From Amycolatopsis decaplanina DSM 44594 (GTDB taxonomy: Bacteria > Actinomycetota > Actinomycetes > Mycobacteriales > Pseudonocardiaceae): a stretch of 64,000 bases of DNA. The translations under genes and the position numbers were made by a program. The notes under the pieces were generated by a model. It was not told where the DNA came from. It did no database searches and saw nothing but the letters and a program-made list of their open reading frames with translations. The stretch is from contig NZ_AOHO01000026.1 in the NCBI RefSeq assembly GCF_000342005.1, positions 355,770-419,769 on the forward strand. Reading direction: 5' to 3'. Positions 35,018 through 43,759 of the stretch are shown here, in pieces (the stretch's first letter is position 1; every line of letters starts with the position of its first letter).

Positions 35018-36424
35018 ATGCCCGACCGCCTCTCCGCGCTGGACGCCTCGTTCCTGTACGTGGAAGACCACTCGACCCCGATGCACGTCGGCGGCGTGGC
35101 GATCTTCGAGCGACCGCGCGACGGCTTCACCCACGAGCGGCTGCTGGACCTGATCGGGCAGCGCCTGGCGTTCCTGCCGCGTTATCGGCAGCGGGTGCTG
35201 GAGGTGCCGGGGCATCTCGCCCGGCCGGTGTGGGTCGACGACGTCGACTTCGACCTCAACTACCACGTCCGCCGGTCCGCGCTGCCTCAGCCGGGCTCCG
35301 ACGGCCAGCTGTTCGACCTCGTGGCGCGGCTGATGTCGCGGCGGCTCGATCCGGGACGGCCGCTCTGGGAGGCGTACTTCGTCGAGGGGCTCGCGGGCGA
35401 CCGTGTGGCGCTGGTGACCAAGACGCATCAGTCGGTCGTGGACGGGGTCGGCACCATCGAGATCGGACAGCTGATCCTCGACGCCACCCCGCAGGAGCCG
35501 GAACCGTTCGACGACACCTGGCATCCGCGCCGGGAACCGAGCCGCGCCCAGCTGATCCTCGACGCGGTCGCCGAGACCGTGCAGCGGCCGACGGAGCTGG
35601 TGGAGAACGTCCGCTCCATCGCCCACGACGCCACCTCGATGGCGGGCAAGGTCACCGAAACGATCGGTGACGTCGCGTCGGCGCTGAAGACCATGGTGCA
35701 TGCGGCACCGTCCGGGCCGCTCAACGTCCGCACGTCCGGCGGCCGCATGTTCGGCGTGGTCCGCACGCGGCTGGAGGATTTCCGCAAGGTCCGTGCCGCG
35801 CACGGCGGTACGGTCAACGACGTCGTGCTCGCGGCGATCACCGGCGCGCTGCGGGAATGGCTGCTTTCCCGCGGCTCGAACCTGACCGCGACGACCACCG
35901 TGCGCGCGCTGGTGCCGATGGCCGTCCGCGACGCCGAGACGGCCGAATACTCGACGCCGGCACTGGTCGGGAACCAGGTCGACGCCTATCTGGTCGATCT
36001 GCCGGTCGGGGAGCCGAACGCGGTCCTGCGGCTGCAGCACATCGGCCACGCGATGGCGGACCACCTCGACTCCGGCCGTTCGGTCGCCGCGCGCGGGCTG
36101 CTGACGGTCGGCGGTTTCGCCCCGGCGACGCTGCATTCGCTGGGCGCGCGGGCGGCCGGGTCGATGTCGGGACGCATCTTCAACGTGCTGATCACGAACT
36201 CGCCGGGCCCGCAGGTGCCGCTCTACGCGGGACAGGCGAAGATGGTGGAGATGTTCCCGGTCATGCCGCTGGTGCGCAATCAGGCGCTGGCGATCGGGGT
36301 CACCTCGTATCACGGCGGTGTCTACTTCGGACTGAACGGCGACCGCAAGGCCGTGTCCGATGTGGACCTGCTCGCCGGGATGATCGAGGAATCGTTGGAA
36401 GAGCTGAAGGGTGCGCACTGGTGA
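35018..36424 (+). CDS. Wax ester synthase/diacylglycerol acyltransferase family protein (Tgs-like)
   Basis: 468 residues, normal length. The N-terminal signature SFLYVEDHSTPMHVGGVAIF and C-terminal ITNSPGPQVPLY and LAIGVTSYHGGVYFGLNGD are typical. The catalytic HHxxxDG motif reads THQSVVDG near residue 136: the second, catalytic His is kept and the first is Thr. It may esterify acyl-CoA with fatty alcohol or diacylglycerol to form storage lipid. AAGGA precedes ATG 35018. The location matches tgs3 (Rv3234c-Rv3233c) of mycobacteria. Stop overlaps the next start (GTGA). Confidence 0.9.
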   Translation: MPDRLSALDASFLYVEDHSTPMHVGGVAIFERPRDGFTHERLLDLIGQRLAFLPRYRQRVLEVPGHLARPVWVDDVDFDLNYHVRRSALPQPGSDGQLFDLVARLMSRRLDPGRPLWEAYFVEGLAGDRVALVTKTHQSVVDGVGTIEIGQLILDATPQEPEPFDDTWHPRREPSRAQLILDAVAETVQRPTELVENVRSIAHDATSMAGKVTETIGDVASALKTMVHAAPSGPLNVRTSGGRMFGVVRTRLEDFRKVRAAHGGTVNDVVLAAITGALREWLLSRGSNLTATTTVRALVPMAVRDAETAEYSTPALVGNQVDAYLVDLPVGEPNAVLRLQHIGHAMADHLDSGRSVAARGLLTVGGFAPATLHSLGARAAGSMSGRIFNVLITNSPGPQVPLYAGQAKMVEMFPVMPLVRNQALAIGVTSYHGGVYFGLNGDRKAVSDVDLLAGMIEESLEELKGAHW

Positions 36425-36912
36425 GGGTCTATCTACCCGCGACGATCGCGATGCTCCGTGAGCTCGAAACCACCGGAGAGCTCCGGGCGCGCAGCGGCAC
36501 CGGATTCGCACTGACCCCGGCGCTGCGGGAGTCCTACGCCAGCGGATCCGACGAAGAACTCGAGTACGCCGCGCTGCTCGACGCCGCCAGGGCGTCGCTT
36601 CGGCTGATCGCGGCCGAGGAGAAGCCCGAGCCGCGGCGGGTGGTGATCTCGGCCGACATCGACGAGGTCACGCTGCGCCCGGATCTCGACGCCGCCGTCG
36701 TCCGGCTGTCCGGGCCGGTGAAGATCGCCGACGTCGCCGCGATCCACGTCGACGCGGCCGAGGCCGCCGAGGCCGTGCGGGCCGCCGCCGCGGTGATCGA
36801 CCAGGCCGACCTCGGCGACCCGGACGCGGAGTTCACCCTCGGCGACGCCGAAGACCACGAACTCGCCTGGTACGCGCCCCAGGAACTCCCTTTCCTGCTG
36901 GAACTGCTCTGA
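36421..36912 (+). CDS. Rv3231c-like protein of unknown function (DUF6912 type)
   Basis: 163 residues, acidic (many Asp/Glu/Ala) and soluble, with VYLPATIAMLRELE at the N-terminus and ending DHELAWYAPQELPFLLELL. No Cys and no known catalytic motif. GTG 36421 overlaps the stop of the acyltransferase by four bases, so the two are co-translated as in Rv3234c-Rv3231c of mycobacteria. A functional link to the acyltransferase is inferred only from coupling. Confidence 0.78.
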   Translation: MRVYLPATIAMLRELETTGELRARSGTGFALTPALRESYASGSDEELEYAALLDAARASLRLIAAEEKPEPRRVVISADIDEVTLRPDLDAAVVRLSGPVKIADVAAIHVDAAEAAEAVRAAAAVIDQADLGDPDAEFTLGDAEDHELAWYAPQELPFLLELL

Positions 36913-36948
36913 CCCCTCGCATTTATTGAGCGGCGGACCGTGGTGGGG

Positions 36949-36994
36949 CTCGTGAGTGGTAAGGACGGTTAGAACCGTCCTTACCACTCACGAG
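36949..36994. repeat. TCGTGAGTGG-family palindrome, copy 2
   Basis: 22-bp perfect arms (36949-36970, 36973-36994) around AG, in the convergent gap between the Rv3231c-like gene and the lipoprotein array. Confidence 0.88.
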
Positions 36995-37040
36995 GCCCAC
37001 CACCTTTGCCTTACTCCTCAGAGGACGAAACGCGGCAGGG

Positions 37041-37835
37041 CTAGCCCGCCGAAATCTCCCCGATCTCCTCCGGCGGCGGCGCCTGGATGTCGGCCTGCGT
37101 GCCCCACTCGCTGTAGCGCGTGACGATCCGGGCCATCGCGCTGTCCGGAACACCCGAAGCGGCGAGGACGGGGGCGAGGTCGAGCACGATCTGCAGCGGC
37201 CGGTGCGCGTCGTCGAGCCAGACCTCCATGGGGATCTTCCCGAGCTTGCCGTGCAGTTCCCCGACGGCCTCCGCCGACAACCCGGCGGGCAGATCACCAT
37301 TCAGGGCGGCGATGTCGACGTCCAGCCGGTAGTGCTCGGCGGACACCCCGTCGAGTTCGGAGTGCCCGGATCCGGTGAGCGTGCCCGCCTTCCGCACCTG
37401 GTCGAGCGCGCGGCCGGGGTCGTTCTGCTTCGCCAGCTGGTCGATGCTGCCGCCGGCCACCTGCGAGAACGGGTCCGCGCCATCGGGTGAGACCTTGACC
37501 CAGGGTTTCCCGCCGGGAATGTCCTCTCGGGCGGTCTCGGGGACCTTGGCGAAGACGATCTTGCCGACCAGCCGGAGTTCGAGCGGCTCGCCAAGGAAGT
37601 CCGTCGTCATGGTCAGTGCGGTGCCCGTCCCCGCGACCCTGGCCTGCCCCTGGCTCTTCGACCGCATCGTGCCCGCGGTGACGTCGGTGGTGAATTTCGC
37701 GGCCTTGCTGTCGATGGCGGACGTGGCTCCGTCGGCGAGTGCGCGGGCGTCGGTGAACGACACGGTCTCGCTGTCGCACGCGCCGAGCAGCGCGCCGAGT
37801 ACGAGCACGACGGTGGACAGGGCCGTTCTCCGCAT
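37041..37835 (-). CDS. LppX/LprAFG-like lipoprotein, array member 4
   Basis: 264 residues. The lipobox LLGAC puts the lipid-modified Cys near residue 20. The mature part has the pattern shared by all four array members: a Ser/Ala/Lys-rich helix, SKSQGQARV, a strand ending in a protein-specific 'KPWVKVSPDG', GVSAEHYRLDVDI, and MEVWLDDAHRPLQI. This resembles the half-barrel lipid-carrier lipoproteins of mycobacteria. It is the last gene of the array, 71 bp after its neighbour. A role in carrying a lipid or sensing the envelope is inferred from family likeness. Confidence 0.82.
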   Translation of the reverse strand: MRRTALSTVVLVLGALLGACDSETVSFTDARALADGATSAIDSKAAKFTTDVTAGTMRSKSQGQARVAGTGTALTMTTDFLGEPLELRLVGKIVFAKVPETAREDIPGGKPWVKVSPDGADPFSQVAGGSIDQLAKQNDPGRALDQVRKAGTLTGSGHSELDGVSAEHYRLDVDIAALNGDLPAGLSAEAVGELHGKLGKIPMEVWLDDAHRPLQIVLDLAPVLAASGVPDSAMARIVTRYSEWGTQADIQAPPPEEIGEISAG

Positions 37836-37906
37836 GAGGACCTGCTTTCAAAGGCGGGCGCCCAAGCGAAACACAGCCGCGGACCGCACCCCGATCGGGG
37901 GACGGC

Positions 37907-38587
37907 TCAGCGGCTGTCGCCGACCGCCTCGGGCGGCGGCGCGATGATCACCACATCCGAGGCCCAGCTGTCGTACTCGACCGTGGCCTTGCCGATGCTG
38001 ATCCGAACCGGGCGCTGCTCGGCGTCCAGCCACATCTCGGCGGGGGCACCGCCGAGGTCGAGGACGTAACGCGTGGCGGCCGTGCCGTTCACGTCGGCCT
38101 GTTCGGATTTGGTGACCTTTCCCGACTTCGCGATCCGGTCGATCGTCCGCGTCGGATCCATCGTCTCGACGACGTTCGTCATCAGCGCGCCGTTGGCCGC
38201 GGAGAGGGAGTCCTTGCCGTCGGCGGTGATCTTGACCCATTCCTTGTCGGTTTTGAATTCCTGGACCTGGGTGTCCGACAGGTGGTAGTAGAGGACGCCG
38301 TCGGCGAAGATCAGGTCCCGTTTCTCGCCCGCGACCTCGGCGACCATCGAGAACTTGCTGTCGGGTCCCTCGTAGAGCCCGGAACTGGTGACCACGACCT
38401 TGCGGCCGTCCTCCGCGGTGGTCTCTAGCGCGATCTTGGACGAACGGGCCTTCTGTGTGCCCGAGGCGGCGGCCGAAGCCAGCTGCGCCGCGTCGTTCAC
38501 GGGTTGTGCCGCCGGTTTCTCTTCCCCGGAACAGCCGCCCAGCAGCAGGAGAGCGGTACAGACGGCGGCGAATCCGGTGGCACGCAT
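37907..38587 (-). CDS. LppX/LprAFG-like lipoprotein, array member 3
   Basis: 226 residues, the shortest member. The lipobox LLGGC places the acylated Cys at about 19. It keeps SSKIALETTAEDGRKV, KEWVKITADGKD, NGTAATRYVLDLGG, AEMWLDAEQRPVRI and the Pro-rich end VIIAPPPEAVGDSR. It lacks the central insertion (a ~40-residue lobe) seen in members 1 and 2. Its own promoter is likely because 138 bp and a hairpin separate it from member 2. Confidence 0.82.
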   Translation of the reverse strand: MRATGFAAVCTALLLLGGCSGEEKPAAQPVNDAAQLASAAASGTQKARSSKIALETTAEDGRKVVVTSSGLYEGPDSKFSMVAEVAGEKRDLIFADGVLYYHLSDTQVQEFKTDKEWVKITADGKDSLSAANGALMTNVVETMDPTRTIDRIAKSGKVTKSEQADVNGTAATRYVLDLGGAPAEMWLDAEQRPVRISIGKATVEYDSWASDVVIIAPPPEAVGDSR

Positions 38588-38669
38588 AGGACTCCCTCGG
38601 GTGAATGGTCTGTACCACTACCGTAGCGCCTATCGCGTGAATTTCCACCGTCCGATGGTCCGGAAACGC

Positions 38670-38716
38670 GTGAAGGCCCCCTTCTCCTGGCTGAGCAGAG
38701 GGAAGGGGGCCTTCAC
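38670..38716 (-). terminator. GAAGGCC-type hairpin inside the lipoprotein array
   Basis: GTGAAGGCCCCCTTC (38670-38684) and its complement (38702-38716) lie after array member 2, splitting the array into two transcription units. Confidence 0.8.
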
Positions 38717-38725
38717 ACACCAGGT

Positions 38726-39601
38726 CTAGAAGCCCGCTCTGTCCAGCAGGATGGTGTAGTCGATGACGTCGGCGGCCGACGGCAGGGTGATCTCCACCGG
38801 CGCGCCCCAGTCGCTGTAGGTGTACGTCCATTCGGCCTCGCCGGTATCAGGCCCGCCCATCGCGTTCCTGAGCCCGGTCCTGTCCATGGTCATCTTGAGC
38901 GGAAGCTGCTCGGCGTTGACCCACAGCTCGGCCGGGACCCGCAGATCCTCGCTCGCCAACCGCTTCTCGATCTCCGCGCGCCGGTCGGCGGGGACTTCGT
39001 CGCCAAGGAACAGGTCGAGCTGCTTCTTGACGTCGAACTCCACGAAATAGTGGTTCACCGGCACTCCGCCCAGCCGGGCCTGCTCCGATTTGAGGATGCT
39101 GCCGGTCTTCTCGACCAGCTCCAGCTGCTTCGCCGGGCTGTCCTTCTCGATCGACTTCGACAAGGTCTCGGTCAGGACCTTCGTCCGCGGGTCGGGGCCG
39201 TCCACGTAGAGCCGCCCCCATGGGATGAGGGCCAAGAGCCGCGCCCGTTCCGCCGCAGGGAGCTTGAAGTACAGAATCCTGCCGACCACGCGCATCTCGA
39301 GCGTTTCCCCGATGCCGGGCGTGGTCACCGAGATCTTCGAAGCATCGTCGTCGTAGCGCGCCGCCATGGTGCTTTCGCGCTTCGTCGCCCCGGAGACCCT
39401 GCTGATGGTCGCCTTGAAGGACTTCGCCTTCCGTGTCTCCTGCTTCGAGGCCTCGGCGAGGGCGAGTGCGTCGGTGAAGGGGGCGGCCAGCGCGAGCTCG
39501 CCACCCCTGTCCTCGACGGTCGCGCCCGTGCGGGTGCCGCAGCCCGTGACCAGCAGGGTCAGGGCCGCGGCCACCGCGGTGAGCCTGAAGGAGGCGCGCA
39601 T
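38726..39601 (-). CDS. LppX/LprAFG-like lipoprotein, array member 2
   Basis: 291 residues. The lipobox LLVTGC puts the acyl-Cys at about 21. Family features: ETRKAKSFKATISRV, TLEMRVVGRILYFKLP, GRLYVDGPDP, VNHYFVEFD, AELWVNAEQLPLKM and TYSDWGAPVEITLPSAADV. Its start codon directly abuts the stop of member 1 (no gap), so they form an operon. It diverges most from the others at the W/Y-VK strand. Confidence 0.83.
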   Translation of the reverse strand: MRASFRLTAVAAALTLLVTGCGTRTGATVEDRGGELALAAPFTDALALAEASKQETRKAKSFKATISRVSGATKRESTMAARYDDDASKISVTTPGIGETLEMRVVGRILYFKLPAAERARLLALIPWGRLYVDGPDPRTKVLTETLSKSIEKDSPAKQLELVEKTGSILKSEQARLGGVPVNHYFVEFDVKKQLDLFLGDEVPADRRAEIEKRLASEDLRVPAELWVNAEQLPLKMTMDRTGLRNAMGGPDTGEAEWTYTYSDWGAPVEITLPSAADVIDYTILLDRAGF

Positions 39602-40498
39602 TTACCGGCCGCCGGCCTTCTTCATGATCTCCGCCATGTCGCCGACCTGGTCCGCGGGCGGGGCGGCGATGGTCACCGGGGCACCCCAGTCGGTGTACTT
39701 GACCGTGGTCTTGGCGGCACCGTCACCGGGGGCGCCCATGGCCTTCACGAACGCGGTCTGGTCGGAGACGACCTGCACCGGCAGCTGGTCGGCGTTGAGC
39801 CACAGCTCGGTGAGGATCATGACGTTCTTGCCCTCGAGCTTCGCCTTGAGCTGCTTCAGGGTCTCGGCGGGCAGCGGGATGCCGATCTCGCCCATGATGA
39901 GGGCGATGGCCTTCTCGGCTTCGACCTCGATGACGTAGTGGTTGGTCTGCTCGCCGTTCAGCTCGACCTGGTCCGACTTCGTGATCTTTCCGGCCTTCGA
40001 GACCTGCTCGAGGATGCGCGACGGGTCGCTGTCCTTGATGGCCTTCGACATCAGCTTGCCGAGCAGCTGCGAGAACGGATCCTGGCCGTCGGCCGCGATC
40101 TTCACATACGCCTTGTCGGTCTTCAGCTCGGCCTTGTCGGCCTCGTCGAGCTTGACGAACAGCGCGCTGTCGACGAAGAGGATGTCGATCTTCTTGCCAT
40201 CGCTGTCCATGGACATCGAGAACTTGGTGTTCTCGCCGTCGTACTGGCCCTGGCCGGACGCCGTGTTCTTCTCGGTGCCCGCGACGGTCTCCATCGTGAC
40301 CTTCGACGTCTTGGCCTTCTTGGTGCTCTCGCGGCTCAGGGACGCGAGCTGGATCGGGTCGCCGAGCGGCGACGAAAGCAGGCTCTTCCCTTCGGAAGGA
40401 GCGGGGGCAGCCGCGTCGGGCTGCTTCTCGCCACCGCAGGCGGACAGCGCCAGGACGGCGGCCGTGGTGATGGCGGCGAGCGTGGTTACGCGCTTCAA
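39602..40498 (-). CDS. LppX/LprAFG-like lipoprotein, array member 1
   Basis: 298 residues. The lipobox LALSAC gives an acyl-Cys near 21, followed by GGEKQPDAAAPAPSEG. Body motifs are KAKTSKVTMETVAG, KAYVKIAADGQDPFSQL, QTNHYVIEVE, TELWLNADQLPVQV and YTDWGAPVTIAAPPADQVGD. It is Lys-rich compared with the neighbours. It heads the array; the ~60-bp upstream gap to rsgA must hold the promoter. Exported, outer face of the membrane. Confidence 0.84.
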   Translation of the reverse strand: MKRVTTLAAITTAAVLALSACGGEKQPDAAAPAPSEGKSLLSSPLGDPIQLASLSRESTKKAKTSKVTMETVAGTEKNTASGQGQYDGENTKFSMSMDSDGKKIDILFVDSALFVKLDEADKAELKTDKAYVKIAADGQDPFSQLLGKLMSKAIKDSDPSRILEQVSKAGKITKSDQVELNGEQTNHYVIEVEAEKAIALIMGEIGIPLPAETLKQLKAKLEGKNVMILTELWLNADQLPVQVVSDQTAFVKAMGAPGDGAAKTTVKYTDWGAPVTIAAPPADQVGDMAEIMKKAGGR

Positions 40499-40557
40499 GA
40501 GGACCCCTCAGAAAGTTGATCTAATCTGAACGGGTTATCGCTCGAGCGCGAAATTAG

Positions 40558-41568
40558 TTACCGATCGTCGTCATGCCCAGCTCGGGAGCCCAAAAGGCGA
40601 CGCAAGGAGGTCAAACGCTCCGCGCTCGCGTCACCCTCGGTGACCACGCCGTCGAGTGCGCAGTCCGGGTCCGAAGGCGGCCCGAGGTGACCGCAGCCGG
40701 AGGGGCATTCCTCGGCCGTCTCGGCGAACTCCTCGAACGCGAGCACGATGTCGTCGGCGGTGACGTGCGCCAGCCCGAACGAGCGGACTCCGGGGGTGTC
40801 GACCACCCAGCCGCCGCCGGGCAAGGGGAGCGCGACCGCCGCGACGGACGTGTGCCTGCCCTTGCCGACCGCGCTGACCACGCCGGTCGCCAGTCCGGCG
40901 TCCGGCACCAGCCGGTTGACCAAGGTGGACTTCCCGACCCCGGAATGCCCGACCAGCGCGGTGACCCGGCCCTTGAGCCGTCCGGTCAGTTCCTCCGGGT
41001 GCTCGTCGTGCCGGGTGACCACGGCCGGGATGTCGAGGCCCGCGTAGCCGGCGAGGAGTTCGTCGGGGCTCGCGAGGTCGGCCTTCGTCAGGCACAGGAC
41101 CGGCTCGAGGCCACCCGCGTAGCAGGCGACGAGACAGCGATCGATGAACCCGGTGCGTGGCGGGGGATCGGCCAGCGCGGTCACGATCAGCAACTGCTCG
41201 GCGTTGGCGACGACCACCCGTTCGAAGGGGTCGGTGTCGTCCGCCGTCCGGCGCAGCACACTGGAGCGCTCGTCCACCCGGATGATGCGGGCGAGGGTGT
41301 CGGGCTTGCCGCTCACGTCGCCGACGATGCCGACGGTGTCGCCGACGACGACCGGGACCCGGCCCAGCTCACGGGCCCGCATCGCGGTGACGACCCGGTC
41401 CGGATCCGAGTCGATCGCGCAGGTCCAGCGTCCGCGGTCCTTGCCGATGACCATCGCCGTGGAGGCGTCCGCGTGCTCGGGCCGGCGTTTGCTGCGCGGC
41501 CTGGTGCCCTTGCCGGGACGGATCCGCACGTCGGATTCGTCCAGCCTGCGCCAGTCCTTGCCCGCCAA
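40558..41568 (-). CDS. rsgA: Ribosome small subunit-dependent GTPase A
   Basis: 336 residues. Assists late 30S maturation. An OB-fold N-terminal domain is followed by a circularly permuted GTPase: G4 LCLTKADLA, G1 GHSGVGKST near residue 215, G3 VVDTPGVRSFG; the C-terminal zinc knuckle is CPSGCGH...C. TTG 41568 is chosen because AGGAGG lies four bases upstream and the protein then begins at the conserved KDWRRLDESDVRIRPGKG; ATG 41610 would add 14 residues. In mycobacteria aroA is adjacent; here it is not. Confidence 0.93.
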   Translation of the reverse strand: MAGKDWRRLDESDVRIRPGKGTRPRSKRRPEHADASTAMVIGKDRGRWTCAIDSDPDRVVTAMRARELGRVPVVVGDTVGIVGDVSGKPDTLARIIRVDERSSVLRRTADDTDPFERVVVANAEQLLIVTALADPPPRTGFIDRCLVACYAGGLEPVLCLTKADLASPDELLAGYAGLDIPAVVTRHDEHPEELTGRLKGRVTALVGHSGVGKSTLVNRLVPDAGLATGVVSAVGKGRHTSVAAVALPLPGGGWVVDTPGVRSFGLAHVTADDIVLAFEEFAETAEECPSGCGHLGPPSDPDCALDGVVTEGDASAERLTSLRRLLGSRAGHDDDR

Positions 41569-41669
41569 ACCGCCTCCTGCTCTTCGAACACCGCGGAACA
41601 ATGATCCCATGCTGCTCGCCATCGTCCGGCCGGCGTGTAACGATGACTGTCGAGTAGGGAGGTTTTCGC

Positions 41670-42428
41670 ATGTGCGGGCGTTATGCCGCCACCAAGGACC
41701 CGGCGGCGCTGATCGACGAGTTCGCCGCGGTGGACCTGACCGAGGGCCGGATCCGGACCGATCACAACGTGGCGCCGACCAAGGACGTCCCCACCGTCGT
41801 GCAGCGGCATCCGCGTGATGCCGACGGCGCGGTGCTCGAAGACGAGCCCACCGTCCGGTCGCTGCGGATGATGCGCTGGGGGCTGGTCCCGTTCTGGGCG
41901 AAGGACCCCGGAGTCGGCTCGAAGATGATCAACACGCGCACCGAGACCGCCAAGGAGAAGCCGTCCTTCAAGAAGGCGGTCGCGTCGAGGCGCTGCCTGG
42001 TCCCCGCCGACGGCTGGTACGAGTGGCGGCGCGACGGCAAGGAGAAGCAGCCCTTCTACATGACCGGACCGGGTGACGGATCGCTCGCGTTCGCCGGGAT
42101 CTGGGAGACCTGGCGGCCGAAGGACGACAGGGACGCCGACCCGCTCATCACCTTTTCCGTGCTCACCACGGATTCGGTCGGCAGGCTCACCGACATCCAC
42201 CACCGCATGCCGCTGCTGATGCCGCGCGAGAAGTGGGACACCTGGCTCGACCCCGACCTGCCCGACGTCACCGAACTGCTCGTCCCGCCCGCGGTGGACC
42301 TGGTCGACACGATCGAGCTGAGGCCGGTGTCCAGCCTGGTCAACAACGTCCGCAACAACGGCCCGCAGCTGCTGGACCGGGTGGAACCCGCCGCCGACAG
42401 CGCGCTCTTCGAGCTGCCGAATTCATGA
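41670..42428 (+). CDS. SRAP/HMCES-family DNA-protein crosslink protein (YedK-like)
   Basis: 252 residues. The catalytic Cys2 is immediately after the start (MCGRYA) and forms a thiazolidine link to abasic sites in single-stranded DNA in this family. Other signatures: NVAPTKDVPTV, RWGLVPFWAKD, INTRTET, RRCLVPADGWYEW and HHRMPLLM with the conserved His. GGGAGG is well spaced before the ATG. It is divergent from rsgA and coupled by ATGA overlap to the hydrolase gene, like Rv3226c's setting. Confidence 0.94.
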   Translation: MCGRYAATKDPAALIDEFAAVDLTEGRIRTDHNVAPTKDVPTVVQRHPRDADGAVLEDEPTVRSLRMMRWGLVPFWAKDPGVGSKMINTRTETAKEKPSFKKAVASRRCLVPADGWYEWRRDGKEKQPFYMTGPGDGSLAFAGIWETWRPKDDRDADPLITFSVLTTDSVGRLTDIHHRMPLLMPREKWDTWLDPDLPDVTELLVPPAVDLVDTIELRPVSSLVNNVRNNGPQLLDRVEPAADSALFELPNS

Positions 42429-43033
42429 CGAAGCTGGAGATCGACACCGCCTACGGCCCCGCGAGGGCCGAGCTGCACTGCGCGGAGGAAGGCGTCGCGG
42501 TGCTGATGCTCGGCCACGGCGCGGGCGGGGGGATCGGCGCGAAGGACCTGGTCGCGGTCACCCGTGCGGCGCAGGCGGCCGGTGTCCACGTCGCGCTCGT
42601 CGAGCAGCCGTACCGGGTGGCGGGCCGCCGGGCCCCCGCCCCCGCCGCCCAGCTCGACACGGCCTGGCTCACCGTGGCCGACGAGATCTCAGAACGCTTC
42701 GACGATCTCCCGATCGTGTTCGGCGGCCGATCCTCCGGGGCCCGCGTCGCCTGCCGGACCGCCGCGTCGGGGCAGGCGGTGGCGGTGCTCTGCCTGGCCT
42801 TCCCCGAGCACCCGCCGGGAAAGCCGGAGAAGACCCGGCAGGGTGAATTGGACGCCGTCGAGGTCCCGACGCTGGTCGTGCAGGGCGAACGGGACCCGTT
42901 CGGCCTGCCCAAGGCGGGGCCGCATCACGAGATCGTGGTGCTCAAGGGCGACCACAACCTCAGCGCAGATCTCGAAGGCGTGTCACGCGCGGCCGCCGAG
43001 TGGCTGGAGCGTGTGCTGCGGCCGCTCGCCTGA
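42425..43033 (+). CDS. Alpha/beta hydrolase, Tex30/KANL3-like
   Basis: 202-residue compact hydrolase. GHGAGGG near residue 32 forms the oxyanion region, GGRSSGARVA near 103 holds the nucleophile Ser, GERDPFG the Asp, and GDHNL near 184 the His. Proteins of this group are often annotated dienelactone-hydrolase-like; no substrate is known. Its ATG overlaps the SRAP gene stop by four bases. Confidence 0.85.
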   Translation: MTKLEIDTAYGPARAELHCAEEGVAVLMLGHGAGGGIGAKDLVAVTRAAQAAGVHVALVEQPYRVAGRRAPAPAAQLDTAWLTVADEISERFDDLPIVFGGRSSGARVACRTAASGQAVAVLCLAFPEHPPGKPEKTRQGELDAVEVPTLVVQGERDPFGLPKAGPHHEIVVLKGDHNLSADLEGVSRAAAEWLERVLRPLA

Positions 43034-43058
43034 GAACCGCCGCCGGCGAACCCGCCCT

Positions 43059-43082
43059 CCGCAATTGGTCACCTGCTTGCGG
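43059..43082. repeat. CCGCAATTGGTCACC repeat unit between convergent genes
   Basis: CCGCAA and TTGCGG arms around TTGGTCACCTGC, in the 59-bp gap between two convergent stops. Family with 16217 and 21096. Confidence 0.75.
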
Positions 43083-43092
43083 AGGGTCGCGG

Positions 43093-43569
43093 TCAGCCCG
43101 CGATGGGAGCGACCACGGCGCCCGTGAGCCGCGCCAGATCGCCGGGGGCGAGTTCGACCTCCAGCCCACGCCGCCCGGCCGAGCAGTGCACGGTCTCGAA
43201 CTTCTCCGCCGAGGCGTCGATCACCACCGGCAGCCTGCTCCGGTGCCCGAGCGGCGAGATCCCGCCGAGCACGTACCCCGTCGCGCGCTGCGCGGCGGCG
43301 GGGTCGGCCATCTTCGCCTTCTTCCCGCCCGCGGCGGCCGCCAGCGCCTTCAGATCCAGCTGGCCGGTGACCGGGACCACGCCGACGGTCAGCTTCCCGT
43401 CGACCTCGGCGACCAATGTCTTGAATACTCGCGCGGGGTCGAGGCCCAGCGCTTCGACGGCTTCGAGGCCGTACGACTCGGCCCGCGGGTCGTGGTCGTA
43501 GGCGTGCAGAACGTGCGCCACCTTCTGCTTCACCAGCAGCGCCGTCGCCGGGGTTCCCTTGCCTGCCAT
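43093..43569 (-). CDS. ybaK: Cys-tRNA(Pro) deacylase, YbaK family
   Basis: 158 residues. Hydrolyses Cys mischarged on tRNA(Pro). The N-terminus [23 protein letters not shown], the catalytic Lys region in GKKAKMADP and [12 protein letters not shown] are diagnostic. The start codon lies ~60 bp from the divergent sigR promoter. Confidence is high from full-length motif match. Confidence 0.92.
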   Translation of the reverse strand: MAGKGTPATALLVKQKVAHVLHAYDHDPRAESYGLEAVEALGLDPARVFKTLVAEVDGKLTVGVVPVTGQLDLKALAAAAGGKKAKMADPAAAQRATGYVLGGISPLGHRSRLPVVIDASAEKFETVHCSAGRRGLEVELAPGDLARLTGAVVAPIAG

Positions 43570-43592
43570 GGGCGGAGTCTACGAGCGCGCCG

Positions 43593-43622
43593 GGAATGCC
43601 CGGCCGGGCCTCACTGTTGGAA
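43593..43622 (+). promoter_or_regulatory. SigR-dependent autoregulatory promoter
   Basis: GGGAAT (43593-43598), an 18-base spacer and GTTGGA (43617-43622) match the SigR consensus. Initiation about 6-8 bases later would fall on the GTG at 43628, giving a leaderless long isoform. A TAAACT box at 43701-43706 may be the constitutive promoter for the short form. Confidence 0.7.
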
Positions 43623-43759
43623 GACACGTGTCCACCACACTCGAAGCCCCGCGAATCCTGATCCCGCGCACACCGGGCGGCCAGGTGATCCGTCCGCGCG
43701 TAAACTCGGTGACGTCTCATGCGCACAAGCGCATCGACGCCGATCGGGAAGGGAACGGT

